This document shows positions 8,429 through 10,204 of a stretch of DNA of 10,204 bases, piece by piece (position 1 is the stretch's first letter; the number at the start of each line of letters is the position of its first letter). A program made the position numbers and the translations under genes. The notes beneath the pieces were generated by a model, which ran no database searches, had not been told where the DNA came from, and was given only the letters and a program-made list of their open reading frames with translations. The DNA comes from Candidatus Eiseniibacteriota bacterium (GTDB lineage: Bacteria > Joyebacterota > Joyebacteria > Joyebacterales > Joyebacteraceae), in contig DAOWCM010000057.1 in NCBI GenBank assembly GCA_030639555.1, positions 1 to 10,204 on the forward strand. Direction: 5' to 3'.

Positions 8429-8536
8429 CCGCTGGGCGGCGTGGCCGCACGACGGAGTGACCGCCCAAGAGGGTGACCGCACAACGGCGTGACCGGACGA
8501 CGGAGTGACCGCACAACGGAGCGACTTCTGAAAGGA
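8425..8536 (+). repeat. Tandem array of 16-base units (six clear copies plus one decayed)
   Basis: Starting at 8425, consecutive 16-base blocks read GTGACCGCTGGGCGGC, GTGGCCGCACGACGGA, GTGACCGCCCAAGAGG, GTGACCGCACAACGGC, GTGACCGGACGACGGA and GTGACCGCACAACGGA, with no spacers. Block seven (8521-8536, GCGACTTCTGAAAGGA) is decayed but keeps the phase and ends in the AAAGGA that serves the next gene. The consensus is about GTGACCGCACRACGGM. The period is not a multiple of three, and the array fills the space between two genes, so it is not coding. The first unit includes the stop codon of the carrier protein gene (TGA at 8426-8428). It may be a neutral minisatellite, a binding array or an RNA-level element. 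Confidence 0.92.
8531..8536 (+). promoter_or_regulatory. Ribosome binding site of acyl-CoA dehydrogenase, at the tail of the repeat array
   Basis: AAAGGA six bases before the ATG at 8543. It occupies the position of AACGGA in the preceding repeat units, so it may have arisen from a repeat copy. It supports ATG 8543 over an in-frame GTG at 8489, which lies inside the repeats. Confidence 0.6.
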
Positions 8537-8542
8537 ACCGAC

Positions 8543-9700
8543 ATGCTCAGCGTGCTCTACACGGCAGAGGAGAACGCGTATCGTGAGCAGGTGCGCGAGT
8601 TCGCCGAGAGGGTCGTGGCGCCCAGGGCCCAGGAAATAGAGGACACGGCGGAGTACCCGCGCGACCTTCTCTTCGAGCTGGGTAAGGCCGGCTACATGGG
8701 CGCCCTCATCCCCAAGGAGTTCGGAGGGACGGGGCTGGGGATGGTCGCAGAGACGATAATCGCCGAGGAGATCTCGGCGGTCTGCGCGATGCTCGACGTG
8801 ACGCGCGGCGTGACGTCGGTCTACTTCGCGCCACCGGTCTACAAGTTCGGCAACGATGAGCAGAAGGCCAGGTACCTGCCGCCGATCGTCACGGGCGAGA
8901 AGATGGGCGCCATCGGCATCACCGAGCCCGACGTGGGTTCCGATACGGCGGGGATGAAGACCACCGCGGTCCGTGACGGCGACGAGTTCGTCATCAACGG
9001 CGAGAAGCGCTTCATCACGAACGGGAGTCTCGCTGACTACATGCTCCTGTTCGCCGTGACGGATCCTTCGGTCAAGGCGCGGAAGGGCATGAGCGCCTTC
9101 ATCTTCGAGACCGACAACCCCGCGTTCAGTGTCGTCAAGGACTACGACCTGATGGGGCTCCGGGGGCTCAAGGTCTCTCACCTCAAGATAGACAACGCGC
9201 GCGTGCCCGCGTCCAGCATGCTCGGTGAGGAGAACAAGGGTTTCAGGATCCTCATGGACGAGCTGGACACCGAGCGCACCTCGCTGGCCGCCGGCGCCGT
9301 GGGATACGGCCGGGCGGCCTTCGAGTTCGCCGTCCAGTACTCGACGGAGCGCGAGCAGTTCGGAAGAGAGATCAGAGCGTTCGAGGGCGTCAGCTTCAAG
9401 ATCGCCGACATGGCGGTCAAGCTGGACGCGGCGCGGCTGATGACACTTCAGGCCGCACGGCGCATCGATATGGGCCTTTCGGCGACGCGGCAGGGCGCTG
9501 CGGCGAAGCTCTTCGCCTGCGTGTCCGCACAGGAGATAGCGACGGAGGCCCTGCAGGTGACGGGCGGTATCGGTTACACGAAGGACTGCAAGACGGAGCA
9601 GCTCTTCCGCGACGCGCGGCTCATGACCATCGGCGGAGGGACGGCCGAGATCATGAAGTACATCGTCCAGCGCGAGGTGTACAAGGAGAGAGGCTACTAG
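8543..9700 (+). CDS. Acyl-CoA dehydrogenase, probably isovaleryl-CoA dehydrogenase-like
   Basis: FAD enzyme of 385 residues, a normal length, that would interconvert isovaleryl-CoA and 3-methylcrotonyl-CoA with electron-transferring flavoprotein as partner. Family marks are GAIGITEPDVGSDTAGMKTT and FVINGEKRFITNG (FAD/substrate region), REQFGREIRAFEGV, and ALQVTGGIGYTKD near the C-terminus. At the place where short- and medium-chain enzymes carry the catalytic Glu (YEGT), this protein has G365 in IGGGTAEI. A glutamate is instead present at E244 in ELDTERTSLAAG, matching the alternative base of isovaleryl-CoA (LDLERLVLAAG) and long-chain acyl-CoA dehydrogenases. This and the adjacent methylcrotonyl-CoA carboxylase genes favour isovaleryl-CoA as substrate; another branched or long-chain acyl-CoA is possible. 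The start at ATG 8543 has AAAGGA upstream. No ETF genes lie in the window. Confidence 0.82.
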   Translation: MLSVLYTAEENAYREQVREFAERVVAPRAQEIEDTAEYPRDLLFELGKAGYMGALIPKEFGGTGLGMVAETIIAEEISAVCAMLDVTRGVTSVYFAPPVYKFGNDEQKARYLPPIVTGEKMGAIGITEPDVGSDTAGMKTTAVRDGDEFVINGEKRFITNGSLADYMLLFAVTDPSVKARKGMSAFIFETDNPAFSVVKDYDLMGLRGLKVSHLKIDNARVPASSMLGEENKGFRILMDELDTERTSLAAGAVGYGRAAFEFAVQYSTEREQFGREIRAFEGVSFKIADMAVKLDAARLMTLQAARRIDMGLSATRQGAAAKLFACVSAQEIATEALQVTGGIGYTKDCKTEQLFRDARLMTIGGGTAEIMKYIVQREVYKERGY

Positions 9701-9813
9701 GTTCCCGGTTGCAGCGGAGGCGGCGCGCGCACCGTGTGCTCGGACGCGCGAGCCGCGCGGGTGGACCCGCGCGCCGAGGCAGACCTGCGCGAACACGCGC
9801 GAAAGAGGTGGCG
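9701..9813 (+). other. 113-base non-coding gap with G+C-rich hairpin before the kinase gene
   Basis: Almost entirely G and C, with no supportable reading frame. It holds the hairpin listed at 9754-9773 and several CGCGCG runs that could pair in other ways. AGAGG near 9804-9808 is the likely ribosome binding site of the kinase. No clear promoter or T-run is seen, so read-through from the acyl-CoA dehydrogenase gene is likely. Confidence 0.5.
9754..9773 (+). repeat. Perfect 8-bp all-G:C inverted repeat with TGGA loop
   Basis: CGCGCGGG (9754-9761) and CCCGCGCG (9766-9773) pair perfectly around TGGA. It is very stable for its size. Because no T-run follows, it is more likely an mRNA processing or stability hairpin, or a partial barrier between the dehydrogenase and kinase genes, than a true terminator. 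Confidence 0.6.
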
Positions 9814-10204
9814 ATGTCGGCAAAGAAGACAGACGGCGCAGCGAGCGAGCGGATACTGGCACTGAACCCGGGATCGACGTCCACTAAGCTCGCGGTCTTC
9901 GACGGCGCGGAGTGTGCGTTCGAGGACAAGATCAGTCACACGCCGCTTGATCTGTCGGGGTTCGAACGTGTGTGGGACCAGTACGAGTACCGGAAGGCCA
10001 CGATCATCGAGTTCCTGGATGACAAGGGCATCGCGCTGAACACGCTCGCGGCAGTGGTTGGGCGCGGAGGCGTGTTCGCGCCGACCGTCAGCGGCACGTA
10101 TGCCGTCAATCAGCGGATGATAGACGACGCGAGAACGGCCGAGAGGGGCGAGCATGCGTCGAACCTGGGCGCGGTGCTCGCATACGGCATCGCGTGGGAC
10201 TTAG
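9814..10204 (+). CDS. buk: Butyrate kinase-family protein (butyrate/branched-chain acid kinase), 3' truncated by window edge
   Basis: Interconverts acyl phosphate + ADP and carboxylate + ATP (butyrate, isobutyrate, isovalerate) in the cytoplasm. About 130 residues are visible. After a short polar start comes the ASKHA phosphate-1 motif ALNPGSTSTKLAVF, the usual N-terminal signature of butyrate kinases, then AVVGRGGVFAPTVSGTYAVN and RGEHASNLGAVLAYGIA, both characteristic of Buk rather than acetate kinase. The ATG at 9814 is preceded by AAAGAGGTG. The reading frame is still open at the window end, so about two thirds of the normal ~355 residues lie outside. In Bacillus, butyrate kinase and leucine dehydrogenase share the branched-chain keto-acid operon with phosphate butyryltransferase, so pairing here with a LeuDH-like gene and isovaleryl-CoA genes suggests isovalerate as a substrate. 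No phosphate acyltransferase gene is in view. Confidence 0.9.
   Translation, partial: MSAKKTDGAASERILALNPGSTSTKLAVFDGAECAFEDKISHTPLDLSGFERVWDQYEYRKATIIEFLDDKGIALNTLAAVVGRGGVFAPTVSGTYAVNQRMIDDARTAERGEHASNLGAVLAYGIAWDL

Noticed and set aside
7880..9717. Shared decamer GTTGCAGCGG in two intergenic gaps (7880-7889 and 9708-9717)
   Set aside because: Ten bases shared twice in G+C-rich spacers is too little to call a repeat or operator; flanks diverge apart from a nearby GGCGGC.
8381..9862. A 493-codon open frame on the minus strand opposite the acyl-CoA dehydrogenase gene
   Set aside because: Same high-GC shadow effect. It runs through the 16-base tandem repeat and the non-coding gap, and has no family signature.

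Overview
This is a high-GC bacterial window (roughly two thirds G+C by eye). Every gene I can support lies on the + strand, with short gaps, ribosome binding sites in most gaps, and no credible gene on the opposite strand. It reads as one long operon, or two or three stacked ones, for branched-chain acyl-CoA and HMG-CoA metabolism. The lineage cannot be fixed from the sequence. The free use of ATA and AGG codons at high GC, together with archaeal-type genes set among bacterial leucine-degradation genes, would suit an uncultured or anaerobic bacterial phylum better than a typical actinobacterium or pseudomonad; this is only an impression.

Layout, left to right: (1) the 3' part of a leucine-dehydrogenase-family gene (1-1007) that keeps the NAD-binding fold but has lost the family's catalytic residues; (2) a three-gene block in the order known from archaea: HMG-CoA synthase (1052-2098), archaeal/SCP-x-type thiolase (2159-3316) and a DUF35 zinc-ribbon/OB protein (3374-3769); (3) a 154-base non-coding gap with a strong hairpin; (4) a methylcrotonyl-CoA carboxylase module made of the carboxyltransferase beta subunit (3924-5531), a LiuC-like methylglutaconyl-CoA hydratase (5549-6340), a biotin carboxylase (6349-7851) and a separate biotin carrier protein (7925-8428); (5) a 16-base tandem repeat array (8425-8536); (6) an acyl-CoA dehydrogenase with an isovaleryl-CoA-dehydrogenase-like active site (8543-9700); (7) a second hairpin-bearing gap; (8) the 5' end of a butyrate kinase family gene (9814 to the window edge).

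Together the genes cover every CoA-ester interconversion between isovaleryl-CoA and acetyl-CoA: isovaleryl-CoA <-> 3-methylcrotonyl-CoA <-> 3-methylglutaconyl-CoA <-> HMG-CoA <-> acetoacetyl-CoA + acetyl-CoA <-> acetyl-CoA. The step that ordinary leucine-degradation operons assign to HMG-CoA lyase is represented here by an HMG-CoA synthase/thiolase/DUF35 set, and a butyrate-type kinase could interconvert isovalerate and isovaleryl phosphate. The most interesting reading is that the operon either builds isovaleryl-CoA or isovalerate from acetyl-CoA, or degrades leucine without a lyase. The sequence cannot give the direction.
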